The notes beneath the pieces were generated by a model. That model saw only the letters and a program-made list of their open reading frames with translations, made no database searches and had not been told where the DNA came from. Source: Edolisoma coerulescens (taxonomy: Eukaryota > Chordata > Aves > Passeriformes > Campephagidae). From it: a DNA stretch of 64,000 nt. Numbering within the stretch: position 1 is the stretch's first letter; every line of letters starts with the position of its first letter. Of this stretch, positions 53,601-60,851 are shown in pieces. The position numbers and the translations under genes are program-made. The DNA is taken from NCBI GenBank assembly GCA_013397115.1, contig VWZW01006824.1, positions 248,001-312,000 of the forward strand, written 5' to 3'.

Positions 53601-54633
53601 AGGCTGCAACCAGCAGCTAGGGCAGCTGTTCATGGGGGCTTTTGTGGCTGGTGAGAATGAGCTCTCTCAAAGGGAGCAGACACTGGGATTTACTGTTGCC
53701 TCTTCTAGTACTGTATCTGTCAGCTTGAACCACCTCCAGATGTCATAAATACTAAGTTTAGTATCTGTCAGCACCTACCCCTTTGTTCATGAGCCACTGT
53801 GGTTTTTTCAGTTCTCTGACATCTCTTCCACGACCAAGCAGTCAGGTTTCTGCTAATTATTAAATCACGAGAGTGAATGAGAAGAATCTCTCATTGCAAC
53901 TTATCTTTCCAGATAACCAACCAAGACAGAATCCCTGATGTCACTCAGCGAGCCTTGCTGAAGCACAACCTCGAGCCTGATGCAGTTGAAGATTACGAGC
54001 TTGTGCAGGTCATCTCTGAGGACAAAGGTAGGGAAGCACAACTCTGCTGCTGCCTGGAAAATTCTGTTGGATTTCAAAGGAAAAAGTAAAATGGGAAGCA
54101 TTAGAAATGCCATGGACAGGTCACAGCTGCCAGTGAGAACCCCCTGGCTGCTCAGGGGTGGTTTCTGTCAGCACAGCCCCCTTCCCCCAGGCAGAGCCAG
54201 CTCCTGGGCTGCCAGGTTGACCTCATGTGTGCCATGCAGCCACAGAGTGACCACAGGATCAGGGGTGGGGGGGATGTTCTGCCTCCCTGGGACCAGGCCC
54301 TTGGATCCCACCCATCATCAGCATTCTCTGGGAGAGGCTGCCAGGGGCAGAGCATGGCCTGGGCCCAGCCTCCCTCTCCTGCCTTGCTCCCTTTCCTGCA
54401 GGAAGCTACTCCTGATGCCACTCTGGCAGAACAGGGCGAGGGCCCTGCCCGTGCCATCCTGCTCCCTGTCCTCTCCCAGCTTTCCTGCTGCTGTGCAGCC
54501 CTCCCCACTAACCCTGCCGTGGCCCTCTTCTGCAGAGTTGGTGTTCCCCCGCGATGCCAACGTGTTCTACGGCATGAACAGCCACGTGAACTTCGACTTC
54601 ATCCTGCGGAAGAAGGCAGAGCTGGTTGGCTGA
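2491..54633 (+). CDS. RGL1: RGL1, Ral guanine nucleotide dissociation stimulator-like 1 (gene-level entry, 17 exons, 5' end missing)
   Basis: Seen: seventeen exons with AG/GT junctions and continuous phase give about 777 residues, close to the roughly 770 of mammalian RGL1. Counting from the first visible exon, residues ~55-190 resemble a REM/RasGEF-N domain, ~220-480 a CDC25-type RasGEF catalytic domain (SALQSNSIYRLKTTW, VPYLGTFLTDL, INFEKRRR), ~510-690 a Ser-rich linker and ~690-775 a Ras-association domain (CIIRVSMDG, DYELVQVISEDK). Known: RGL proteins bind active Ras through the RA domain and activate RalA/RalB by GDP/GTP exchange at membranes. The assignment to RGL1 rather than RALGDS, RGL2 or RGL3 rests on long near-identical blocks such as KVQIQQAANKGARWLG and on COLGALT2 lying tail-to-tail downstream, as in human. 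The initiator exon is not in view. Oddities are the duplicated linker exon at an N, the repeat-rich linker and the short C-terminus. The span includes introns; exons are listed separately. Confidence 0.93.
4343..4360. repeat. Poly-T homopolymer
   Basis: Eighteen consecutive T in the long RGL1 intron, with no recognisable retroelement body next to it. Confidence 0.9.
5056..5073. repeat. 18-base perfect palindrome
   Basis: TCACTAAATATTTAGTGA is exactly self-complementary. The preceding TCACCAAATACTTAGT is a diverged direct copy of most of it. It is AT-rich and intronic, with no known function. Confidence 0.8.
5345..5352. other. Eight-base N gap after a poly-T run
   Basis: The gap directly follows a T run beginning near 5331, so it is probably a homopolymer-caused assembly break. 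Confidence 0.9.
5374..5431. repeat. 24-base tandem repeat, about 2.4 copies
   Basis: Two identical 24-base units (5374-5397 and 5398-5421, beginning GTCTCCAGGATAG) are followed by a partial third. The partial copy merges into an 18-base perfect palindrome at 5423-5440 (TCTCCAGGATCCTGGAGA). The open frame through the repeat has no family resemblance. Confidence 0.85.
9526..9583. repeat. Two adjacent hairpins in the long intron
   Basis: First hairpin: arms CCCTTGATTCACC (9526-9538) and GGTGAATCAAGGG (9546-9558), a perfect 13-base stem with a 7-base loop. Second hairpin: arms CACTGAAC (9561-9568) and GTTCAGTG (9576-9583), an 8-base stem with a 7-base loop. They are 2 bases apart. They could be the end of a mobile element or a structured RNA, but there is no direct evidence for either. 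Confidence 0.75.
17015..17150. repeat. G/T-rich low-complexity tract
   Basis: A long run of T and G blocks (TTTG, GGTT, GGGGG) with almost no C or A. A similar short (TTGG/TTTG) tract lies at about 28325-28360. It has simple-repeat character and gives meaningless open frames rich in Phe, Gly and Val. Confidence 0.8.
21522..21730 (+). CDS. RGL1: RGL1 exon (REM/RasGEF-N domain, first part)
   Basis: Acceptor TTTTGTAG, donor GTAAGA, 209 bases. It encodes GEGDQLPPEHTVRQYE through AVLELLLDR, including TSKIRAIKAGTLEKLVE and YISIFLATYRAF, hallmarks of the RasGEF N-terminal (REM) domain. It ends with two bases of a split Arg codon. Confidence 0.95.
21731..27019 (+). other. RGL1 intron
   Basis: About 5.3 kb of non-coding sequence. 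It contains a poly-A run of 19 at 23473-23491 but no recognisable transposon or RNA gene. Confidence 0.8.
23473..23491. repeat. Poly-A homopolymer
   Basis: Nineteen consecutive A. The upstream sequence does not resemble a CR1 or a processed pseudogene, so I do not call it a retroposon tail. Confidence 0.9.
27020..27097 (+). CDS. RGL1: RGL1 exon (REM domain, variable loop)
   Basis: Acceptor CTCTTTCAG, donor GTAAGT, 78 bases, completing the split Arg codon. It encodes FGNLETSSHGEVANLNS then LESEMVLR and two bases of the next codon. Mammalian RGL1 has a similar Ser/Glu-rich loop ending in an S-K-M-V-I-R-like sequence. Confidence 0.9.
27098..36812 (+). other. RGL1 intron containing a CR1 element
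   Basis: About 9.7 kb. The main content is the CR1 fragment at 32986-33757. A short perfect hairpin (AAACAAACA/TGTTTGTTT, 27347-27369) and a TTGG/TTTG tract (about 28325-28360) are also present. No other coding exon was found. Confidence 0.8.
32986..33757 (+). mobile_element. CR1 LINE fragment, 5'-truncated, with intact 3' end
   Basis: Translated pieces match the C-terminal part of the CR1 ORF2 polyprotein: NKSECRVLHFGHNNPLQLYR and ERDLGVLVDSRLNVSQQCA in one frame, then VPLYSALVRPHLECCVQFWA and RVQRRATRLVKGLEH in another. Frameshifts and stops show it is dead. The 3' end carries the CR1 tail TTTCCAACCTAGTTAATTCTGTGAA. It lies in the same orientation as RGL1. Most CR1 copies in birds are truncated at the 5' end, as here. 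Confidence 0.93.
36813..36997 (+). CDS. RGL1: RGL1 exon (end of REM domain)
   Basis: Acceptor TTGCTTGTAG, donor GTGAGT, 185 bases. It encodes EIASVLRAWLDQCSEDFREP then PDYMCLLKLLDYLKN and ends KQFQNQEVEAV. This is the helical end of the REM domain of RGL1. Confidence 0.95.
36998..40130 (+). other. RGL1 intron
   Basis: About 3.1 kb. A C-run (about 37378-37388) and AT-rich sequence are seen, with no exon, RNA gene or recognisable transposon. Confidence 0.8.
40131..40255 (+). CDS. RGL1: RGL1 exon (acidic linker and start of RasGEF domain)
   Basis: Acceptor TTCTGGCCAG, donor GTATGT, 125 bases. It encodes an acidic Ser-rich stretch (DGFCSTSSSDLVDGEELE) and then HVVAEQLTYMDV, the conserved entry to the CDC25-like catalytic domain. 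Confidence 0.94.
40256..40901 (+). other. RGL1 intron
   Basis: About 650 bases of AT-rich intron. Nothing else was recognised. Confidence 0.85.
40902..41117 (+). CDS. RGL1: RGL1 exon (RasGEF catalytic domain)
   Basis: Acceptor TTTCACTCTAG, donor GTAAAG, 216 bases, phase 0 to 0. It encodes MLFRRVVPYHCLGSIWSQRD, then APTVRATITQFNAVTKCVIS and QQRAKIIEKWIHIAH, the first conserved blocks of the RalGEF catalytic domain. Confidence 0.96.
41118..44222 (+). other. RGL1 intron
   Basis: About 3.1 kb of non-coding sequence with no recognisable mobile element or RNA gene. Confidence 0.8.
44223..44326 (+). CDS. RGL1: RGL1 exon (RasGEF catalytic core)
   Basis: Acceptor CTTTCACAG, donor GTAAGC, 104 bases. 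It encodes ECRILKNFSSLRAIISALQS then NSIYRLKTTWMCVS. The NFSS...ALQS block is the most conserved RasGEF motif and contributes to the GTPase-binding surface. Confidence 0.96.
44327..45399 (+). other. RGL1 intron
   Basis: About 1.1 kb of non-coding sequence with no recognisable element. Confidence 0.85.
45400..45484 (+). CDS. RGL1: RGL1 exon (RasGEF domain)
   Basis: Acceptor TTCCTGTGCAG, donor GTGAGC, 85 bases. It encodes DILLMYEELSEIFSDHDNYL then TSRELLMK, matching the EELS-IFSD-N-SRELL block of RGL proteins. Confidence 0.95.
45485..47316 (+). other. RGL1 intron
   Basis: About 1.8 kb with no recognisable element. Confidence 0.85.
47317..47406 (+). CDS. RGL1: RGL1 exon (charged insert of the RasGEF domain)
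   Basis: Acceptor TACCTCTCAG, donor GTGTGT, 90 bases, phase 0 to 0. It encodes EATSKFANLDSSEKENQKKS and then QKRLQLQKNK, the basic/polar insert typical of RGL1. Confidence 0.94.
47407..48556 (+). other. RGL1 intron
   Basis: About 1.15 kb with no recognisable element. Confidence 0.85.
48557..48643 (+). CDS. RGL1: RGL1 exon (RasGEF domain)
   Basis: Acceptor CACTTGCAG, donor GTAACT, 87 bases. It encodes GVMQGTVPYLGTFLTDLIML then DTALQDYVE. VPYLGTFLTDL is a signature block of RasGEF domains. Confidence 0.96.
48870..48902 (+). CDS. RGL1: RGL1 micro-exon (RasGEF domain)
   Basis: Acceptor TTCCAACAG, donor GTAAGC. It is only 33 bases and encodes GGLINFEKRRR. The INFEKRR motif is conserved in RasGEFs, and mammalian RGL1 has the same sequence at this point. 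Confidence 0.95.
48903..49606 (+). other. RGL1 intron
   Basis: About 700 bases with no recognisable element. Confidence 0.85.
49607..49728 (+). CDS. RGL1: RGL1 exon (end of RasGEF domain)
   Basis: Acceptor TTGTCTTAG, donor GTAGGT, 122 bases. It encodes EFEVIAQIKLLQSSCNSYC then PDQKFIQWFRRQRHLTEEE, the final helices of the catalytic domain. Confidence 0.95.
49729..50045 (+). other. RGL1 intron
   Basis: About 320 bases; nothing else recognised. Confidence 0.85.
50046..50135 (+). CDS. RGL1: RGL1 exon (start of Ser-rich linker)
   Basis: Acceptor CCCTGCAG, donor GTGAGT, 90 bases. It encodes YKLSREAEAAADTNVLSPK then SQKSMVKRIS. It corresponds to the SY-LS-E-EAAAD...KSMVKR segment of RGL1 and leads into the linker between the GEF and RA domains. 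Confidence 0.93.
50136..51375 (+). other. RGL1 intron
   Basis: About 1.2 kb with no recognisable element. Confidence 0.85.
51376..51559 (+). CDS. RGL1: RGL1 exon (Ser-rich linker)
   Basis: Acceptor TCCATACTAG, donor GTACAG, 184 bases. It encodes LFLGTDVFTPPKEQPPKSSP, then GGSSGESTDSASVSSCEFNH and SETEDVCVTPVSSPEDPLKK. The GSSGES-DS-SVSSCE-NHSE pattern matches RGL1. The serine and proline content suggests a disordered, phosphorylatable linker. Confidence 0.94.
51560..52199 (+). other. RGL1 intron before the linker exon
   Basis: About 640 bases of GC-richer intron. An apparent minus-strand frame of 240 codons spanning 51626-52348 comes from this GC-rich intron and the repeat exon and is not a gene. 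Confidence 0.85.
52197..52421 (+). repeat. Extra copy of the start of the RGL1 linker exon, ending at an N
   Basis: The sequence from the acceptor CAG at 52197 through 52421 recurs from 52423 onward with few differences. This copy has two 21-base units reading SSVGSDK; the second copy has one. The copies are offset by 226 bases, which is not a multiple of three, so reading through the N gives a stop near 52458. The likely cause is overlapping contig ends or two haplotypes left unmerged. A real tandem duplication is less likely. Confidence 0.85.
52422..52422. other. Single N at the junction of two near-identical copies
   Basis: The N sits exactly between the two copies of the exon start and marks an assembly join. 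Confidence 0.9.
52426..52827 (+). CDS. RGL1: RGL1 exon (repeat-rich linker and start of RA domain)
   Basis: Taken from the second copy, which reads through in frame to donor GTGAGT. In the native gene the acceptor is the one at 52198-52199. It encodes ISGFPLSSCSPDSSTSTPS, a series of degenerate GSDKG/GSISSEKG/GSDSNKG units, then VLPVYNRQSGGSCIIRVSMD and SVYKSIL, the first strand of the Ras-association domain. The 402 bases are phase 0 to 0. The exact length of the repeat in the real gene is uncertain because of the duplicated copy upstream. Confidence 0.88.
52560..52690 (+). repeat. Coding 18-21-base tandem repeat (Gly/Ser/Asp/Lys)
   Basis: Units such as GGCTCGGACTCCAACAAG repeat in frame and give KGSDSNKGSDSSKGSISD. 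I recall nothing like this repeat in the mammalian RGL1 linker. The two copies at the N junction differ in unit number. Confidence 0.8.
52828..53912 (+). other. RGL1 intron
   Basis: About 1.1 kb with no recognisable element. Confidence 0.85.
53913..54027 (+). CDS. RGL1: RGL1 exon (Ras-association domain)
   Basis: Acceptor ATCTTTCCAG, donor GTAGGG, 115 bases. It encodes ITNQDRIPDVTQRALLKHNL then EPDAVEDYELVQVISEDK. This is the core of the RA (ubiquitin-fold) domain that binds GTP-loaded Ras-family proteins. Confidence 0.95.
54028..54535 (+). other. Last RGL1 intron
   Basis: About 500 bases, GC-rich. Open frames here are extensions of the last exon. Confidence 0.85.
54536..54633 (+). CDS. RGL1: RGL1 terminal coding exon
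   Basis: Acceptor CTTCTGCAG, then LVFPRDANVFYGMNSHVNF and DFILRKKAELVG before TGA at 54631-54633. The NVFY-MNS-VNFDFILRKK block is the end of the RA domain. Mammalian RGL1 continues roughly 30 residues beyond RKK with a basic tail; here only five residues follow. This could be a lineage-specific shortening, an undetected alternative splice to a further exon, or a sequence error. Confidence 0.93.
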
Positions 54634-55880
54634 GGCTGCACCTGCACTGCCCTCCTGGGTTACGGGGAATTTGTCAGAATTTCCTGTTGAAAATGTGCAA
54701 TTGGAGCAATGGGCAGCCCTGGTGCAAAGGCTCCGGGCTGCCACATTTGTCTTGAGGACACCCCACGAGCCAACTCTTGTGAGAAAAGAGTCTCCTTCAT
54801 GCCAGTATTATACAGAAGAAGATCATCTGAATTTATTTTTATAGAACTGAAGCAAGTTCTGAGTACCTGTCTGCCTAACCCAGCTGAAAACTTTTTGCAC
54901 TTGTTCTGCACCAGAGAATGACCCATTTTGGATTTTGTTTCCAAAGAACTTCAGAATGAATGAACTGCACTTGCCCTTTGCACGAACATCATGAATGGAA
55001 CAAACAAACACTACTTTGTGTTGGATGGAGGTCTTAATGTCATGACAGGGTGGTTTCCCTTGGACTTGGTTAAGCCACGGACCAGAACTTGATGCCTTTT
55101 GTGTGCACTCCCATGTGATGGACGGACCTCCTCCCAGTGTGCAATTCCTCTGCAGGAGCTGAACTTTGAACCTTTTTAAAAGCCATAAGTAAGACGTTGG
55201 ATTGTAAGCAGCCCTGATTTGAGACACATGAAATAGATACGGTATTTCTAGTTCTGGTGGTAGCACTGTGCATCCCTACACAGATCTAGGAGTTATTATC
55301 CAAACAGATAGCTTAGGATTGTTAAGGACCATTAGTTAAAATAGAGTTTTATCCATGCCTGGGCCTTTTCCCCCCAGTTTTGTGGCACTAATTTGCAAAA
55401 CTGGGCTCAGGTAAGTTTTACACTACGTTTGGATTTATCACTTCTGTTTACAGGTAGGTAAAACAGACCAATTGCAGGTCTATTGTACATCCAAGAGACC
55501 TATGGTAGGTCCCACAAGCCTGGTGTAGGTTGTAGTCTGAACAATTTATGAATTCCAGTTGTATGTTTGTTTAGAAGGTGACAGAGTGGGGGTTGTTACT
55601 GAGCCTTAACCTTTGCCCAGAGTTAGGGCAAGACTAGAAGTTCAGTTTTCTCTGCTTTTGGTGTCTGTACAGTGTCATTCCTTGTGTACATAGCATAGCT
55701 CCTAATGTATATAGTACTGCTCACTCCGAGGGCGTATGGCAGTGTTAAGCTGAAACGTGAATGTTCTGGATTTTAAAATTACACTTTCCAAATGTTTATA
55801 TATGTTATGTTTTTAACTGCTTACCTGTAATCTTTATATGATAAGTATATAAATTGTTTTTCATTAATATTGGCCTGGAA
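54634..55880 (+). other. RGL1: RGL1 3' untranslated region (end estimated)
   Basis: Non-coding sequence follows the stop, with AU-rich segments late on (about 55770-55880) and a TATAAA at about 55848 that could act as a weak polyadenylation signal. I found no canonical AATAAA in the stretch, so the 3' end is an estimate. Confidence 0.5.
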
Positions 55881-57256
55881 TAGGTCAATTTCCTTTTAAT
55901 GGTGAATGTCAGATGTGTAAAAACACCTCACACCACTTGCCTTGCTGTCACTTTCTGCAGCTTCTCCACTTTTACTGTTTAACTTCTCAACAGCAAAGCC
56001 AAAGCCCTCCCAGTGCATCAGCGTCGGCGACTGAAGCGCGGACTTCGCTGCGTGGGGAGTCTGGATTGTTCATTCAAAGGAAACGAGTTGCTTTTATACA
56101 CTTCTTCAAGACACTGTACTTCCTTACGTGGCAATTTCCATTAAGTGACCCATCACACACTGCCACATCAGCAATGCACTTTCTGAATGTCCTTCTGTGG
56201 GGTGATCACACGCTGTTCACCCCTCTGTCAGCTTCTGGCAGGCTGCTCTCCGCAGGGGTCTGTCCTGTGGCATTTCTTCCCCCTAAGGTCAGGTGGAGAC
56301 AAGCCTTTGTGCTGCCATGTGCTTCTTTGTGCTGCCATGTGCTTCTTTGTGCTGCCGTGTGCCTCTTGCAGGTGTGTCTCACAGCCCGCAGCTCAACTCC
56401 ATCCTCTCTTCCCTTAAATCAGCCACGCACAGAACCTGTGAGAGATACAGATATTTTGTGCTATTACCCCGTAACTGGGTAATTAAGATTGCACACCAGT
56501 TTTACATCTTCTGCATGAAATTATTCTCTCTTGGGTCACTGAATGACTTCTGAGGCTTTTGAGTGTATCCATTTCTCCCCATTGTCTCACTTGTGATGTT
56601 TTTTCCTCCTGCTCTCCCAATCATTACCTTGTTGTGTTTTTTCCCTCCCTGCACACAATACAAACATTGAGATAAACAGTTTACACACTACTGCCCCTTC
56701 TGTCATTTCACAAATCACTTCAGCAGGAGGGGAGGCTCTTAAAGCTGCTCAAAAGTCTCACACTCACTCCCTGAACTACAGCTGCCCTGGCTACTTAAAG
56801 GCCTCTCGTGTCACACCAAGGAAGACAAAACAAAGAGTACGTGAATCTGATTCTTAAACTGCCTCAGGCCACAAAACCCAACACCACAACCTTATCCATT
56901 TCCTTCAGGTTCAATACACTCCATTGGTGAACTTGGAATTTCATATGCCACAGTGAGAGCACAACAGCACTTTTCCATCCTTAACCTAAAGCAAAGACCA
57001 AGCTGCTGGGTTCCAAGCAGTCTTACTGTAATTAATCAATTTTAGGGCCTGCCACCAGAGCCTGCCTTGTGAAGAAGCTGCCAGAAGGCTGGTTCAAAGC
57101 TGGTGCTCCTGCTCAGTTTTGAAACCCATTAGATGAGTCAAAAAAAATTACAAAGTTGTGTCAGGGACCCAAGTCATGTCTAAGGCCCTGCCATATTTGG
57201 CCTGGGGTTGTGCACATCAACAAGATAATGAAGAACACTTTATTGTTTAAAGGTGG
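55881..57256. other. Intergenic region between convergent genes
   Basis: Apart from the short 20-base tandem repeat listed separately, no gene, RNA or recognisable transposon was seen. It may include extended 3' UTR of RGL1. Confidence 0.6.
56304..56367. repeat. 20-base tandem repeat, about three copies
   Basis: Units GCTTCTTTGTGCTGCCATGT repeat with one substitution in the last copy. Small minisatellite in intergenic DNA. Confidence 0.85.
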
Positions 57257-57368
57257 TGTTAGGATCCAGTTTTAAGGTCCTTAGAAATACCTCTGCTCGA
57301 ATTAAGGTGCAGACGAGACCATATGCCAGTGACAATGGTATGGGTTTATTAGATAGTAAATATGAGAC

Positions 57369-57402
57369 AGAGAGAGAGAGAAAGAAAGAAAGAAGGAAAG
57401 AA
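57369..57402. repeat. GA/GAAA microsatellite
   Basis: Purine-only run of (AG)n then (GAAA)n and (GGAA) units, within the candidate LTR and 70 bases before the N gap. Confidence 0.85.
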
Positions 57403-57471
57403 GTGGAAGACAGGTGGGGGGGGACAAAGAGTGACAGAGACAGAATAAAAAGAGTATCACTGCTCCGTGGG

Positions 57472-57521
57472 NNNNNNNNNNNNNNNNNNNNNNNNNNNNN
57501 NNNNNNNNNNNNNNNNNNNNN
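57472..57521. other. Assembly gap of 50 N
   Basis: Fifty N, likely a placeholder of fixed size beside a simple repeat. Confidence 0.95.
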
Positions 57522-58115
57522 TGAACAATAGGTTTCCCTTTTATCTGATCAGCAGTCTGAGTTTCAGTTCAAAGTCCCAGTCTTCAGGGCAGCTCTTATG
57601 ATGAACAAAATTTCTATCAATGTTTGAGGCATGAACTGTTCCAGTCTCTGACAGGTGGGAACTTGACCCTTGAAAGAGAAACAATGTATTGATCAATCGA
57701 CAGGAACTTAACCTGTGAAAAGAGGAACAGTGCACAATGGAGCTGTTGTCAGCATGGAGAGGCTTTCATGAGCCATTCTGGCCCCATCTCACACTGTGGC
57801 CAAGCGTGAGATGCTGTTGTAACTGGAAAAATTCCAGTGCAGAGGAGGAGAGCTAAGGTGTGGTACTGGGACAGAAGGGGCAAGAAGGACAAGATGCACC
57901 CCCTTCCATCCAGGGGATGGCCTGAAGGTGCCCTGCCTGCCTGCCCCTCCTGCCTGAGCACCATGCTCCATCTCCTTGTCCTGCTCAGCAGCTTTTCACA
58001 AATCCAGGGCTCGGTGTGCATTATTTGCTAGAGCAACTAATAAAATAAATTTGCTTTGCAATCACAATTGTGTCTCAAGTTTTTTATGCACAGGCATCCT
58101 CCTCAACCCGTAACA

Positions 58116-59374
58116 AAAATAAGTACGTGGAAAGTGGAAAATACCAGAAAAATCCAGAGGTGTTTCAAGTGGCTCCTGCCTTTCCAAAACACATTTAATT
58201 CTGAGGAGAGCAAAGCTTGGGCAGCACCTGCCAAGGAACTGAAAACACAAGCAGGGAACAGCACTTATCACATGGGGAGAACCACTGACATAACCCAGGT
58301 CTTGCCTATGTCAAAAAATGGAGAATTGTGGATGTATGAACACACATAAACACACACACAAGGTAAAGGACCAATCAGCAAGACTGAGGCCTTGTCTACT
58401 CTGAAATGGACACAGGCATTTAATTCCTATATCCTTCATTTGTTCCCCTCCCCTGAAACCACCATCAAGCCCCCACAGCCACTCATTTCCTGAGTCAACT
58501 AAAAGGAAAAACGTGCACAAAACCCCCAAGCTGAAAACCCCAGCCCTGTTGTAAAGTTGTTTTTCATAAACTGCTGCCACTCTGCTCAAGGAAATCAGTT
58601 AAAGCAAAGTCAGGCTCCCTGAGCACCCAAACCAGCTCCACTTCTCAGCAGTTCTATCCCAGGCTGACACATCCCCACATGTCCCACGGCTGCAGGGCTG
58701 GCAGCGAGGGCAAGGAGCCCAGAAGCTCCAGTTCAAGGCTGTGCAAGTGATGCAGAGACCTCTTCCATCTTTCATTATTTGAATGAAGTTAAAAAACCAA
58801 AACAGGGACAACTCAAACATCTTGTATTTCTTTAAAGCCATGCTCTGTTTGCTGGTGAGGAGCACCCCGTGCTGACGCAGGGAAATGATGTGTCAGCACA
58901 CAGGGAAATCCCCTGGCACTGGGAAAGGAAGGAGAGGCTGCTTGTAAGCACTGAGGTGGGTCTGTCATGGAATAAAAAGCACGAGGGTGGAAAAGACGTG
59001 GCTCTCGTATCCACAGTGACACCTGACAGTGCTGGATGCTCACCTGGTCATGGAGCCCTGCAGGAGCTTGTCACCAACACCTCTGGGACGTCCATCGTCC
59101 TCCACACAGGCCATGGGGGCTCGTGAAGTGAGAGATCTGTGGAGGAAGCAAGAGGGATTATGAGGAAGGAATGACCCAGGCTGTGTGGGCCCACAGTGCA
59201 ACCTCCATACTCACCAGGTCATGTGGGCACCTGCTCCCACATGGACACCAGCAGGAACTTGGCTTCCAGGTGGGAACTGCAGAATGGGCACCTTTATAGA
59301 GCCAGTGACTCCATGGGAGAGGGACACGGCCAAGAATCCCTTGAGCTGGACTTCCATTAACCTCCAGTTAACAT
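58116..59374. other. Intergenic region
   Basis: No gene, RNA or recognisable transposon was seen in this 1.3 kb. Confidence 0.6.
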
Positions 59375-59480
59375 TCAGGGTCAGGCTGGAGGGGACTTGA
59401 AGCAACCTGGTCTAGTGAAAGGTGTTCCTGCCCATGGGCAGGGGGTTGGACTGAGAGACCTTTAGAGGTGCCATTCCAGG
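59375..59480 (+). mobile_element. CR1 LINE 3'-end fragment
   Basis: Contains the characteristic series GGCTGGAGGGGACTTGAAGC, AACCTGGTCTAGTG, AAGGTGTTCCTGCCCATGGG and CAGGGGGTTGGACTGAGAGA, which belongs to the 3' untranslated end of bird CR1 elements. About 100 bases remain. Confidence 0.85.
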
Positions 59481-60500
59481 ACTCTCCCACACAATGAAGA
59501 ACACACACAGCTACTCATCTTGCACCAGGTTCTATGTATTATCAGACCGGCTGACAGGTAATAACATGTCTTTTTTAGCAGAAAGCACAACATTGATCAG
59601 TAATTATTCAAACCAAACAAAAATTAAAACCAAAACACCAGCCACACATACTCAATGCACAGATCTGCCAGCAGGTGAGTCCCCAGATGGCAATTCCAGG
59701 AGGGAATCCTCCCACTGCCCAGCAGCTCAGGGTCTGTGCCAGCTGCCCTAAGCAGTGTAGTCCATGATCACCTGGCCTCTGAGAAAGGCTTTTTAAAAAA
59801 AAATAAACACCATATCCTGCTGGCATATGAGCCAACAGCAAAAACATCAGAACTCATCCAAAAAACAGACAAGTTTGCTCCTCACATGAAAAAATATCCA
59901 GGCAAGTCGCCTTTCCGTCCTGTAACACACAATTCTATAGGGCTGTTGAGACAGTAACATTGCTGTAGGTTCTTTCGGTTTTATAAGGAGAGTTTGTAAC
60001 CTAACTTCTTACAGTTCAAGTTCCCAAAAGTCCTACACTTGCTTTTATGGCCTAAATAAACAGGCCTGCCAACAGGTTGTGGGTTTTGTTTTCCTGAAGG
60101 ACTAAGTTGAGGCAGGGGTGAAGCAGGATGCGACATGGACCAACTCCGCCTGCATTCACTTCAGGCAGTGCAGAGACAAATAAATCCAGCCACCTCCACT
60201 CGCACGGCTTCCATGACTTCAGACATGCCAAGACATCCGTTCTGGAACCTGAGGCCTGTTTAGATGGGATGCAGCAAGATTAAAAATGAGCTGAGGGGAA
60301 GCCAGCACTGGTTTTGCACAGGAGTGTGACAGGGACAAGACACGAGAGAGGAGCACTGCTCCCCTGCATTGAATGTTTTGGGGAAACATCTTGATTCTGA
60401 TAGGGATCCCTTTGGAAAACAAACCCAAATCCCCCAGATGCTTGGCAAATAGGGAGGTAAAAGCCTACAGACCTACAAGGAGTAACAGTGAGGGAGCAGC
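59481..60500. other. Intergenic region or distal 3' UTR of COLGALT2
   Basis: Nothing was recognised. On the minus strand it may be distal 3' UTR of COLGALT2, but no clear polyadenylation signal could be assigned. Confidence 0.5.
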
Positions 60501-60851
60501 CCAGGTACAGCCATCCCGAAAGGCACTGACATTTGTACACCTCTATATATTAATCTTTATAAATACAGTGTTCTACACAAGGAACTGTGGAACAATGTCA
60601 TTCCAGGCTGGTTTCTTTTAACAAAAGCTTGCCAGGGCTTTTGCTCAGATCTGGAACACTTGTTCTTCTTCCTCCTTGGTGTCCCACCCTGTCCTCGGCG
60701 GCCTGGGCAGGTGTCTGGCCCAATCCCGCGCACGGCCCTTGGGAGTGGTGGGAAGGAGACCACATGAAGAGCTGCTCTACAACTTTCAAGGGTGAAAAGC
60801 TAAAGTGTGAGGCAGGTTCAGCTGTCAACAGAGTCCCGGGGAGGCGGGCAG
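60501..60851 (-). other. COLGALT2: COLGALT2 proximal 3' untranslated region
   Basis: Lies directly after the COLGALT2 stop codon on the minus strand. An AU-rich segment at 60540-60575 reads TATTTATAAAGATTAATATA on the minus strand and may be near a cleavage site. The end is undetermined. Confidence 0.5.

Larger units (their letters stand above)
57257..58115. mobile_element. Probable solo LTR or LTR-derived element, interrupted by a 50-N gap
   Basis: The stretch begins TGTTAGGATCC and ends CCCGTAACA, so its ends are the inverted pair TGTTA/TAACA expected of an LTR. AATAAA signals lie near each end in opposite orientations (57346-57351 as TTTATT, and about 58040-58050), so strand is undecided. 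No matching target-site duplication is visible, and no retroviral coding sequence is present. It could instead be two partial elements joined. Confidence 0.45.

Noticed and set aside
53980..54755. Long plus-strand frames running into and past the last RGL1 exon
   Set aside because: They are the in-frame and off-frame extensions of the terminal exon through GC-rich intron and 3' UTR.
57257..57261. Target-site duplication around the candidate LTR
   Set aside because: The bases before 57257 (GGTGG) and after 58115 (AAAAT) do not match, so no duplication is claimed.
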